Notes under the pieces: model-generated | Told to the model about the DNA's origin: nothing | Database searches by the model: none | The model's input: the letters and a program-made list of their open reading frames with translations, nothing else | Origin: Chloroflexota bacterium | GTDB taxonomy: Bacteria > Chloroflexota > UBA6077 > JADZDV01 | NCBI GenBank assembly: GCA_020850915.1 | Contig: JADZDV010000389.1 | Location: 1-5,364, forward strand | Length of the DNA stretch: 5,364 bases | Reading direction: 5' to 3' | Translations under genes and position numbers: made by a program | Shown here: positions 1-5,364 of the stretch, one piece after another | Layout of the letters: the number at the start of each line of letters is the position of its first letter | Position numbering within the stretch: the stretch's first letter is position 1

Positions 1-1
1 C

Positions 2-85
2 GAAGACTGGGTCATGCCAGGTATCGAGGGGCAGCGATTGGACGAGTCGCTCACCTATCCAAAGGGTCGCCAGCGCTGGGATTGA
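2..85 (+). CDS. C-terminal end of a truncated upstream gene, product unknown
   Basis: The frame is open from the window edge to a TGA at 83-85 and gives 27 residues. The segment starts EDWVMPGIEGQR and ends with YPKGRQRWD. Composition is protein-like: mixed charged and aromatic residues, no low-complexity runs, and mostly G or C at third positions. The start lies outside the window. I do not recognise the family, and the piece is too short to assign one. Chance cannot be excluded, because a random open stretch of this length in GC-rich DNA is common. No clear hairpin terminator follows the stop. Confidence 0.4.
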   Translation, partial: EDWVMPGIEGQRLDESLTYPKGRQRWD

Positions 86-885
86 GCCGCGGCGGCGATC
101 CGTCCCCGTGAAGCGCGCGGGTGGACCGCGAAGCTGCTTGCGGGGCTGTCCTCGTAGAGATCCGGCCGGCGCGGCTATGCCACGCGCATCAGCGCCTTGA
201 CGGGAGAGAGCATGGCGTCCGCGTCGAACGGCTGGGCGGGACCGTCTGCGCGACCAACGACCAGCACCTCCGCTGGATCAGGGCGCCTCGGTCTACCATA
301 GTGGCTGCCCTCCACCGACGCTGGCAGCTTGGGGGCCGGGCATGGCGCGCCAGGCATCTTTGAGGGGATCAGAGGCTCCCAGTCCCAACCCGGCCGTGCA
401 CTACCCCGCGACCAGCACGGCGGCAAGAGGCCTTACAAGCCGAGGCGTTTCGGGCGCACGATGTCGGTGTTCGCGCCCACGTTGCTGACGTTCCGACCCC
501 ATTCGATCAGCGGTCTGACCGGCGCGGCATTAACCCGTGAGCCGGGCGTTCAGCGGACGGGCCACGTAGAGGAGCCGGACGCCTCGCATTCGGTGTAGTC
601 AGTCGCCGGCCGAATGACGGACGCACCCGTATGCCAGATGGCACGCTGTAAACCACCGAGGTTTGCAGAAGATCACATGCCATCCCTGCGCCAGCGGCGT
701 GCCCCGCCAACGACCGGGCAGCACGAGGTACTGACTGCCCGTTTGTCATGGTTCAGTGCTGACTCTCCTGGTGGAGGGCCAGCCGCGGTCATGGAACACC
801 GACTTCTACGCGGCGACCGGCAGGCTGCGCGCGTACCGGGGACTCGTTCCGACCGGTGACTCGCGGCTTGACCCCGCTAGACGGC
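86..885. other. About 800 bases with no convincing gene
   Basis: Every open frame here is short (about 70 to 90 codons), overlaps others on both strands, and gives arginine/proline/alanine-rich translations typical of GC-rich shadow frames. None has a good ribosome binding site or a recognisable motif. The least unlikely piece is a plus-strand frame at about 756-845, whose translation includes WNTDFYAATGRLRAYRG. It has mostly G or C third positions but no recognisable domain, and it runs on into the opposite strand of the zinc-ribbon gene. Two small dyads are present: CATTCGG/CCGAATG at 587-593 and 610-616, and AAACC/GGTTT at 650-654 and 660-664. The stretch could be a decayed gene or true spacer; I cannot name an ancestor. 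Confidence 0.5.
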
Positions 886-902
886 CCCGGCGACTCGCCG
901 GG
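886..902 (-). terminator. GC-rich hairpin, possible terminator of the zinc-ribbon gene
   Basis: CCCGGCG and CGCCGGG form a perfect 7-bp stem around a 3-base loop. The hairpin begins 20 bases after the stop of the minus-strand zinc-ribbon gene, where an intrinsic terminator would lie. No T-tract follows on the minus strand, so it is either a U-tract-less terminator or an mRNA 3'-end stabiliser. The position supports the call; the missing U-tract weakens it. Confidence 0.45.
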
Positions 903-921
903 TGGGTCGACTGCCCGGCCG

Positions 922-1197
922 TTACGCGGAGCGACGCAGGCGCTGGGAGCGGCCCGTGCCATTCCTGACGAGGCGTGGACGGTAGACCACCTGGAATTCG
1001 TCGGCGTACAGGGGGCCGCCGCAGTGGTCGCAGCGAAGCGTTGCCAGATGGCGGACCTCCACCCGGCGTCCGTCGCTGGCACTCTTGAAGAGCGCCAGTG
1101 GATGATCGTCACCATCGCTCCGGAACAGCGAGCCGGCGATGGCTCCGCAGTGGAAGCATTTTGCCTCCGCTTCCAGCAATCGATGTATCTGCTCCAT
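922..1197 (-). CDS. Small double-CxxC zinc-ribbon protein, function unknown
   Basis: The gene encodes 91 residues and ends at TAA (924-922). Two knuckles, CFHC (C14, C17) and CDHC followed by GG (C56, C59), should bind one zinc ion as a split zinc ribbon. The 38 residues between them contain a charged stretch (RSDGDDH) and a basic beta-like stretch (GRRVEVRHL). The C-terminal tail of about 20 residues is arginine-rich. No signal peptide or membrane segment is visible, so it is probably cytosolic and may bind nucleic acid or a protein partner. An ATG at 1206 is in frame, but only 2 bases separate it from the AGGAGG; the ATG at 1197 has 11, so I prefer it. Codons are regular and GC-ending, unlike the opposite-strand frame at 856-1296. 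The gene is divergent from the protease, and its family is not recognised. Confidence 0.75.
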   Translation of the reverse strand: MEQIHRLLEAEAKCFHCGAIAGSLFRSDGDDHPLALFKSASDGRRVEVRHLATLRCDHCGGPLYADEFQVVYRPRLVRNGTGRSQRLRRSA

Positions 1198-1208
1198 GGC
1201 TTCCATGT

Positions 1209-1214
1209 CCTCCT
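1209..1214 (-). promoter_or_regulatory. Perfect AGGAGG ribosome binding site of the zinc-ribbon gene
   Basis: On the minus strand AGGAGG stands 2 bases before the ATG at 1206 and 11 bases before the in-frame ATG at 1197. It is the strongest Shine-Dalgarno match in the window. It is the main evidence that this strand is the coding one, and the spacing favours the second ATG. Confidence 0.75.
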
Positions 1215-1225
1215 AGCGGCGCCAG

Positions 1226-1241
1226 CCGGGCGATCGCCCGG
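1226..1241. promoter_or_regulatory. Perfect 16-bp palindrome, candidate operator
   Basis: CCGGGCGATCGCCCGG reads the same on both strands over 16 bases with no spacer and has GCGATCGC at its core. It lies 12 bases upstream of the AGGAGG of the zinc-ribbon gene, so it would fall in that gene's leader or promoter. It could bind a dimeric regulator, possibly the zinc-ribbon protein itself. The GATC core could also be a methylation target. The function is inferred from symmetry and position only. Confidence 0.4.
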
Positions 1242-1291
1242 TGGCCATCACGGCGTCCACCGGCTACTCTACGAGCCGAAGCTTGGAACTA

Positions 1292-1319
1292 CCTGAGAGA
1301 AATCTGAGGATTTCCCAGG
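1292..1319. promoter_or_regulatory. GAAATC/GATTTC dyad in the divergent spacer, candidate operator or leader hairpin
   Basis: GAAATC (1299-1304) and GATTTC (1309-1314) are perfect inverted arms around TGAG. CCTG (1292-1295) and CAGG (1316-1319) extend the symmetry across a small asymmetric interior loop. The site is more AT-rich than its surroundings and lies midway between the divergent zinc-ribbon and protease genes. Both features suit a regulator site controlling one or both promoters. It could also act as an RNA hairpin in either transcript. Confidence 0.4.
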
Positions 1320-1371
1320 ACTGCCGGGCTGACGTGCCTGACTCCCCGTGCGAGACGGCTCGACCGATCTG

Positions 1372-1377
1372 TATGAT
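1372..1377 (+). promoter_or_regulatory. Possible -10 element (TATGAT) for the protease gene
   Basis: TATGAT matches five of the six bases of the sigma-70 -10 consensus and lies 94 bases before the chosen start codon. No good -35 hexamer is found at 16 to 18 bases upstream; the nearest, GTGCGA, is poor. TG directly precedes it, without the extra base of a true extended -10. This is a tentative call. Confidence 0.3.
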
Positions 1378-1471
1378 GAAGCGGCTATCTCGATCCGCGT
1401 CGCCGATCGGCCGCCCGACCCCGCGTCCCCTGTGGTGTCGCCAGGTATCGCCACGGCAGTCGGGGAGCATC

Positions 1472-3823
1472 ATGGACAACCGGGGGCAGCGAGGCATGTG
1501 GTGGCGAACGTCGACAGGTCATCCGTGGGCCTATGGGAGCGGCATCTGGGCAGCCGACGGCCTGGTCAGATTCCTCGCGTCGCTCACGCTCTGTGCGCTC
1601 ATTCTCGCCCCTGAGGCGGCGGCTCACGGCGACACCGGCAGCTTGGCAGCCGCTCTCGGGGCCGAAGCCATGGATACCAGCAAGCCGTTCAGTGCGCTCG
1701 ACGTGACCTTGCGGCCCCGAAACGATCGGACCGCGCCGGGGGGCGAAGCGGTCGCGGACTTGACCGTCACGCCGACGCGAGCTGCCGGTTCGTTTCGCCT
1801 CAGCCTCAGGACATCTGGCGGAGTCCAGGTTACGTCGAGTCTGCCGCGCACCCTGCCAGGCCGATCTGCCGGTGCCTCTGTCAACGCCGAGGTCCGATAC
1901 ACGACTCGAGGCGGTGGCGATGGCGAGCTACGGATCAGCGTGCAGGCGCTCGACGCCGCTGGCTCAGTCCTGGGAACGCGGAGCGCCACCCTCTACACGC
2001 TGACGACCGGGTCTGACGTCCTACACAGCGCGAGCGGTCACCTGGACGCCCGACTGCGAAGCCTCGAGCTCCGGCGTGACCGGGGCACGCTGAGTCCATC
2101 GGCGTTCGAGGCGGAGAGCAGGCAGACGGCGGGCGGTGGCGCGAAGACGATCGTTTCGATCCGGAGCGCACCGCGGTCTGCTCCCCGGGCGGCGGCCGCC
2201 GGCCCGCTGATTTCCGGCCAGACTCAGTGGACGGACAGCGCTGGCGGCAGCCACCCGATCAGGCTGGCGGTGGTGCAGATCCTTCAATCGGATGGCGGGA
2301 GCGGCACGCTGCTTGGCTCCACTCAGACGGACGCGAGCGGACAGTACTCGATCAGCATCGACCCGTCCGGGGACGGATCGGCCCGTGACCTCTTCGTCCG
2401 CGTGCTTGCCCAGACCGCCGGCGCCTCGGTGCGTTTGAATGCCGTGACCATCCAGAGGATCGACTCCGCCGTCCAGGCCGGCGTCCCCAACGACGCCGCG
2501 TTGAACGTCGATCTGAACGCGAACAACAGCGACGATAACAACACGGCCTTCTCCGTCCTGGACGCTATCGTGACCGGCCTTGCGTTCCTCCAGCAGGTGA
2601 ACGGGCCGCTGTTGCCAGACCTCAACATCTACTACCCGTCAACGAGCGGCACCGGCTACTCCACCAATCGGGTTACGCTCTTGCGTGGCGACCGGTTCGA
2701 CTGGGACGTCATCCAACATGAGCTCGGCCACCACGTCCAGCGTCAGCTTGACATCACGGCGGGCGTTGGCGGTCCTCACGGGCTGTCCGAGAACCTCGGC
2801 GAGACCCTAGGCAAGAGCAACGGTATACGGCTCGCATGGAGCGAGGGCTGGCCAACGTACTTCTCCATTCAAGCGCAGATCTCACAGGATGCCGCGAGCT
2901 ACGACATCCCCAACGTTGGAGACACGGGTTACCAGGATACCGACGACACGGATATCGACATCGACTTGGAAACGCAGAATGGCGGGCCGAGCCTGGGCGA
3001 GGACAACGAGGTGTCGGTCCAGCGGATCCTCTGGGATCTGGCCGACGCGGCCAACGACACCGGCGATGCTGTTAGCCTGGGCGCGCCGTCGCTGTTCGTT
3101 ATCGTCGACCAGTCGGACGCCCAGACGCTATCGGCGGCCTACCAGGCGGTGATCGCGGGACGGGGTAGGGCCGAGACAGCTCGGATCGGCTGCATCATGG
3201 GCGAGCACAGGGTTGCGCCCCAGCCAATCTCGCCGGCGAACGGCAGCACGGTCCCCGGCAGCACGCGGCCGACGTTCTCCTGGAGTGCCAACGGTGGAGG
3301 GCCTTCGAATCGCAACAACTCGTTTACCGTCCAGTTCTACGACGTCTCGTTCGACAACGTGATCTTGACGTCGTCAACCGTGACTGGCACGAGCTTCACC
3401 CCGACGCAGTCGCAGTGGAGCACTATCGTGGGTGCGGCGAACGGCCAGGCAAACTGGGTCGTCATCGGCCGCCAGACCAGGCTTCCCGCTACCGGCCCGT
3501 ATACGAGCTGTGGATCGAGCCTGGCGATCGAAGGAAGCTCCGGACCCGGCCCGGTTCCTTCCTGCTCGACGCCTGTAGCCTCGATCAACCGGCCGAAGCC
3601 CGGGCCGCAGAAAAAGCGCAAAGTCCGATTCAGCGCCAAGTACTCCCTCGCCAAACCGTGCAAGCGCGCGGTGGTCCTCTGGGAGTTCGGCGATGGGCAG
3701 ACGGGGAGCAAGAAGTCGTTGAGTCACACCTACGCTACCGCCGGCGATTACACGGTGAGGCTCACGGTGGAAGACGAGAGCGGCTCGAAGACGACCGTCT
3801 CGGTCAGCATCACCGTCCCTTGA
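1472..3823 (+). CDS. Secreted multidomain zinc metalloprotease with C-terminal PKD domain
   Basis: The gene encodes 783 residues. The signal peptide has basic residues, a hydrophobic core at about 34-46 and a likely AAA|HG cleavage after residue 51. The product should be exported, possibly to degrade extracellular or cell-surface protein. Residues 55-240 look beta-rich. A domain at about 244-330 resembles carboxypeptidase-regulatory or transthyretin-like folds (GQYSISID). The catalytic motif is HELGHH (416-421), with H416 and H420 as zinc ligands and E417 catalytic. The probable third ligand is E458 in SEGWPTYF, giving a gluzincin-like arrangement that recalls the EGW motif of M36 fungalysins. 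An aspartate-rich stretch (478-500) may bind calcium, and an ILWDL helix follows. An Fn3/Ig-like domain begins near 584. The PKD domain (about 700-783) has WEFGDG and HTYATAGDYTV. Mature cysteines are 574, 680, 698 and 730. There is no LPXTG or C-terminal membrane anchor. ATG 1472 follows GGGGAG by 4 bases; the frame extends upstream to 1241 without signal-like or protein-like sequence. ATG 1496 is the alternative start. Confidence 0.88.
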   Translation: MDNRGQRGMWWRTSTGHPWAYGSGIWAADGLVRFLASLTLCALILAPEAAAHGDTGSLAAALGAEAMDTSKPFSALDVTLRPRNDRTAPGGEAVADLTVTPTRAAGSFRLSLRTSGGVQVTSSLPRTLPGRSAGASVNAEVRYTTRGGGDGELRISVQALDAAGSVLGTRSATLYTLTTGSDVLHSASGHLDARLRSLELRRDRGTLSPSAFEAESRQTAGGGAKTIVSIRSAPRSAPRAAAAGPLISGQTQWTDSAGGSHPIRLAVVQILQSDGGSGTLLGSTQTDASGQYSISIDPSGDGSARDLFVRVLAQTAGASVRLNAVTIQRIDSAVQAGVPNDAALNVDLNANNSDDNNTAFSVLDAIVTGLAFLQQVNGPLLPDLNIYYPSTSGTGYSTNRVTLLRGDRFDWDVIQHELGHHVQRQLDITAGVGGPHGLSENLGETLGKSNGIRLAWSEGWPTYFSIQAQISQDAASYDIPNVGDTGYQDTDDTDIDIDLETQNGGPSLGEDNEVSVQRILWDLADAANDTGDAVSLGAPSLFVIVDQSDAQTLSAAYQAVIAGRGRAETARIGCIMGEHRVAPQPISPANGSTVPGSTRPTFSWSANGGGPSNRNNSFTVQFYDVSFDNVILTSSTVTGTSFTPTQSQWSTIVGAANGQANWVVIGRQTRLPATGPYTSCGSSLAIEGSSGPGPVPSCSTPVASINRPKPGPQKKRKVRFSAKYSLAKPCKRAVVLWEFGDGQTGSKKSLSHTYATAGDYTVRLTVEDESGSKTTVSVSITVP

Positions 3824-3846
3824 CAGCCTGGCCGAGAGCCGGGTCA
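3821..3846 (+). terminator. Hairpin at the protease stop codon, possible terminator
   Basis: CCTGGC (3827-3832) pairs with GCCGGG (3838-3843), including one G-U pair, around the loop CGAGA. TGA (the stop codon) and TCA (3844-3846) can extend it past a three-base bulge. It directly follows the protease stop. There is no T-tract, so strong intrinsic termination is uncertain; the larger hairpin at 4008-4050 could be the backup. Confidence 0.4.
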
Positions 3847-3960
3847 TCCGAGGTGAGCGGGACGCCATGCGAGCTGTTAGCCAGTACCGGGCTCTGGCGC
3901 CTGGACTCGGGGCTCCGTGAGGCGAGGGGTCCGCGGGGATGACGTCGACCTGAGGCGGGC

Positions 3961-3973
3961 GTTCCCTGGGAAC
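3961..3973. repeat. 13-base palindrome GTTCCC-T-GGGAAC
   Basis: The arms GTTCCC and GGGAAC are perfect around a single central T. The site lies in the spacer between the protease and the tRNA-Lys gene, with no promoter nearby. A hairpin with a one-base loop cannot close fully, so a protein site is more likely than an RNA structure. Chance is also possible. Confidence 0.3.
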
Positions 3974-4007
3974 GATAGCGAGCCGACTGGCGCCAAACGG
4001 TCGACAC

Positions 4008-4050
4008 AACGGCCGCCTGGTGAGATTGGGTCTCAGGTCAGGCGGCCGTT
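4008..4050. terminator. Strong 12-bp hairpin between convergent genes, likely (bi)directional terminator
   Basis: AACGGCCGCCTG (4008-4019) and CAGGCGGCCGTT (4039-4050) are perfect 12-base inverted repeats. Inside the 19-base loop, TGAGA (4021-4025) and TCTCA (4031-4035) form a second 5-bp stem around TTGGG. The hairpin ends 17 bases beyond the 3' end of the minus-strand tRNA-Lys gene, and it also lies downstream of the plus-strand protease gene. It therefore probably ends the tRNA transcript and can block read-through both ways. The U-tracts are weak (GTTGTGT on minus, GTTCTGAGTTC on plus). Confidence 0.65.
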
Positions 4051-4067
4051 CTGAGTTCAAGAAGCGG

Positions 4068-4140
<73 letters not shown>

Positions 4141-4143
4141 GCG

Positions 4144-4180
4144 AGGGAGGAGTATAGCGGCGACTCCGTTGCATGGGCAA
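4144..4180 (-). promoter_or_regulatory. Sigma-70-type promoter of tRNA-Lys
   Basis: On the minus strand TTGCCC (4180-4175) serves as the -35 and TATACT (4156-4151) as the -10, with an 18-base spacer. The -10 matches five of six consensus bases and the -35 four of six. Transcription would start at about 4144, only 4 bases before the mature tRNA end. That arrangement is usual for a primary tRNA promoter. Confidence 0.7.
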
Positions 4181-4341
4181 GCACTCGCGGGTGCGCCCGA
4201 GAATGTTGCAGCGCCCCTACAACGGCCGTTTCGACAGACGTCGGGCGCTCCCAGCAGTTGCGGAACGCGTCCAAGCCCGAGAGGGTTGTGGCGCGTGCGC
4301 TATCCTTGCGCGACCCACGGAGCCGGCAGGTGTGATCGTTG

Positions 4342-5163
4342 ATGGACGACCCGCGTAACAAGTTGAATCAGCTCTCGCCCAGACAGTGGATCAAGTTCCA
4401 GAAGAGCTGGTTCGTCCACAACCCGCCACCCCGCCAGAAGGGCGTTCTTGCGCACCCGGGGAAGTTCCCGGAGACGCTCGCGCAGGAGTTCGTCGAGTTC
4501 TTCACGAAGCCCGGACAGCTCGTCCTGGACCCGATGGTCGGCACCGGCAGCACCGTGGTGGCCGCCCTCCGGGCGGGGCGGTGCGCGATCGGCTTCGACC
4601 TCAATCCGGACTTCGCCCAGATGGCGAGGCGGTGCGCGGAGGCTGAGTGCCAGCGGCTCGGCTTGTCGGCTGACTCGTGGCGTGTCGAGGTCGCGGACGC
4701 GCGACGGCTTGCCGATCTCGGCGTGTCGCCGGTCGACTACTGCATCACCAGCCCGCCCTACTGGGACATGCTCCACCGTGCGGGCTTCGAGACGCAGCGG
4801 GACCGCAAGGAGCGCGGTCTCCCCACGACGTACTCCGATCACCAGGGCGATCTCGGGAACATCGCCAGCTACGACCGCTTCCTGGACGAGCTGTGTGGCA
4901 TCTACGCGGCAGTCCACTCCCTGCTCAAGCCCGGCGGCTACCTGACGGTTGTGGTGAAGAACGTCAAGAAGGGCGGCAGGATGTACCCGCTGGCATGGGA
5001 TCTGGGTCGGCGACTGGGTGAGCTGTATGAACTACGTGACGAGCGAATCTGGCTCCAGGACAACGCGCGGCTCGCGCCGTACGGCATGTTCAACGCCTGG
5101 GTCAGCAATACCCACCACCATTACTGTCTGAACTTCCGAAAGGCTCGGGCGGCCTTGCGCTAG
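4342..5163 (+). CDS. Solitary DNA amino-methyltransferase (N4-cytosine/N6-adenine type)
   Basis: The gene encodes 273 residues and should transfer a methyl group from S-adenosylmethionine to an exocyclic amino group of DNA. Numbered from ATG 4342, a motif X-like segment HPGKFPETLAQEFVEFF spans about 38-54. Motif I is VLDPMVGTGST (61-71), the SAM-binding loop. FDLNP (85-89) is motif II, and VADAR (117-121) resembles motif III. The catalytic motif IV is TSPPYW (136-141); SPPY is typical of N4-cytosine enzymes, though N6-adenine is not excluded. DLGNI-SYDRFL (about 170-181) and KPGGYLTVVVKN (196-207) follow. Motif I before IV rules out the beta order. There is no long separate recognition domain, so the target is probably short. 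An in-frame TTG (4339) directly precedes the ATG; AGGTG (4328-4332) lies 9 bases before the ATG. TATCCT (4301-4306) is a possible -10 without a clear -35. No restriction gene or operon partner is visible. It lies between tRNA genes on the opposite strand. Confidence 0.9.
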   Translation: MDDPRNKLNQLSPRQWIKFQKSWFVHNPPPRQKGVLAHPGKFPETLAQEFVEFFTKPGQLVLDPMVGTGSTVVAALRAGRCAIGFDLNPDFAQMARRCAEAECQRLGLSADSWRVEVADARRLADLGVSPVDYCITSPPYWDMLHRAGFETQRDRKERGLPTTYSDHQGDLGNIASYDRFLDELCGIYAAVHSLLKPGGYLTVVVKNVKKGGRMYPLAWDLGRRLGELYELRDERIWLQDNARLAPYGMFNAWVSNTHHHYCLNFRKARAALR

Positions 5164-5189
5164 TCCAAGCTGGTCGTCGCGAGCACGTA

Positions 5190-5230
5190 GTCCCGGACTC
5201 TGAGCGGAGCCGATGTGACCGTCGCGGGAC
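5190..5230. terminator. Weak hairpin region between the methyltransferase and tRNA-Arg
   Basis: The 78-base spacer between these convergent genes can form CGG-A-CTC/GAG-CCG (5194-5212; 6 bp, one bulged A, 6-base loop). It can alternatively form GTCCCG/CGGGAC (5190-5195 with 5225-5230) over a long loop. The two partly exclude each other, and neither has a T-tract. This is the only candidate 3'-end signal for either gene here. Confidence 0.25.
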
Positions 5231-5241
5231 GGCAGACGGGG

Positions 5242-5314
5242 CGCGCCCGGACGGATTCGAACCGCCGACACCTGGTTCCGAAGACCAGTGCTCTATCCAC
5301 TGAGCTACGGGCGC
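5242..5314 (-). tRNA. tRNA-Arg (anticodon UCG)
   Basis: The gene gives a 73-base cloverleaf. The acceptor strands GCGCCCG (5314-5308) and CGGGCGC (5249-5243) pair perfectly and are followed by discriminator G at 5242. The D arm is GCTC/GAGC with the loop AGTGGATA. The anticodon stem is CTGGT/ACCAG with the loop CTTCGGA, giving anticodon TCG at plus-strand positions 5281-5279. The T arm is GGCGG-TTCGAAT-CCGTC with one G-U pair. It reads the arginine codon CGA and related CGN codons by wobble. CCA is not encoded (CCC follows). It starts 26 bases after the truncated tRNA at the window edge, so the two are probably one transcript. Confidence 0.96.
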
Positions 5315-5340
5315 TTGGACGAAACGGAGGTTGCTCTCGG

Positions 5341-5364
5341 GGTGAGCGATGGGATTCGAACCCA
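5341..5364 (-). tRNA. 3' part of a truncated tRNA gene, probably tRNA-His
   Basis: The window ends inside this gene. Visible on the minus strand are the T arm (TGGG-TTCGAAT-CCCA), the acceptor 3' strand CGCTCAC and a C at the discriminator position, followed by CCG rather than CCA. A discriminator C after an acceptor strand ending CAC is the hallmark of bacterial tRNA-His, where C73 pairs with the extra G-1. The end closely resembles the 3' end of E. coli tRNA-His as I recall it. The anticodon lies outside the window, so the identity is inferred while the tRNA nature is clear. Confidence 0.65.

Noticed and set aside
507..749. 80-codon minus-strand frame in the left gene-poor stretch
   Set aside because: It has no ribosome binding site, no motif, and a composition dominated by arginine, proline and alanine.
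632..1052. 11-base direct repeat TGCCAGATGGC at 632-642 and 1042-1052; also GCCAGGTATCG at 16-26 and 1440-1450
   Set aside because: A few shared 11-mers are expected by chance in a window of this length, and neither pair extends or flanks a gene unit.
856..1296. 146-codon plus-strand frame
   Set aside because: It lies opposite the zinc-ribbon gene, which has the AGGAGG, the CxxC pairs and better codon use. The plus-strand translation has no recognisable motif.
1241..1471. 77-codon in-frame extension before the protease start
   Set aside because: It would put about 80 residues in front of a clear signal peptide, lacks protein-like sequence, overlaps the palindrome and dyad of the divergent spacer, and has no good ribosome binding site at 1241.
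3608..3625. QKKRKV in the protease, resembling a nuclear localisation signal
   Set aside because: It lies in a basic linker before a PKD domain of an exported bacterial protein. The resemblance to the viral signal is coincidental.
3374..4060. 228-codon minus-strand frame
   Set aside because: It is antisense to the protease gene, rich in arginine and proline, and runs into the 4008-4050 hairpin. It is a GC-rich shadow frame.
4300..4917. 205-codon minus-strand frame
   Set aside because: It is antisense to the methyltransferase, whose conserved motifs clearly mark the plus strand as coding.

Overview
This is a GC-rich bacterial chromosomal window. It carries two confident protein genes, one small zinc-ribbon gene, the end of a truncated upstream gene, two complete tRNA genes and the 3' part of a third. 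The base composition, GC-ending codons, tRNA genes without an encoded CCA and the secreted PKD-domain protease fit a high-GC lineage such as Chloroflexota or Actinobacteriota (Thermoleophilia-like). No marker fixes the phylum, so this is inference.

Layout. Positions 2-85 (+) look like the last 27 codons of an upstream gene. Positions 86 to about 885 have no convincing gene in any frame and may be decayed sequence. A 91-codon double-CxxC zinc-ribbon gene lies on the minus strand (922-1197), with a perfect AGGAGG ribosome binding site and a GC hairpin 20 bases after its stop. It is divergent from a large plus-strand gene (1472-3823) for a secreted zinc metalloprotease: signal peptide, beta-rich N-terminal region, regulatory-like beta domain, HELGHH catalytic centre, Fn3/Ig-like domain and C-terminal PKD domain. 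The divergent spacer holds a perfect 16-bp palindrome (1226-1241) and a GAAATC/GATTTC dyad (1299-1314), both candidate operators.

The right side is a tRNA neighbourhood on the minus strand. tRNA-Lys(CUU) has its own sigma-70-type promoter and a strong 12-bp hairpin downstream. tRNA-Arg(UCG) and a truncated, probably His, tRNA lie 26 bp apart and are likely co-transcribed. Between Lys and Arg, on the opposite strand, sits a solitary amino-methyltransferase gene (4342-5163) with DPMVGTGST and TSPPYW motifs and no visible restriction partner. This looks like an orphan DNA methyltransferase lodged in a tRNA array.

No CRISPR array, insertion sequence, phage gene or toxin-antitoxin pair is visible. 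The parts most worth a second look are the orphan methyltransferase between tRNA genes, the multidomain protease, and the zinc-ribbon gene with its palindromic leader. I see no evidence for a complete new multi-gene system here.
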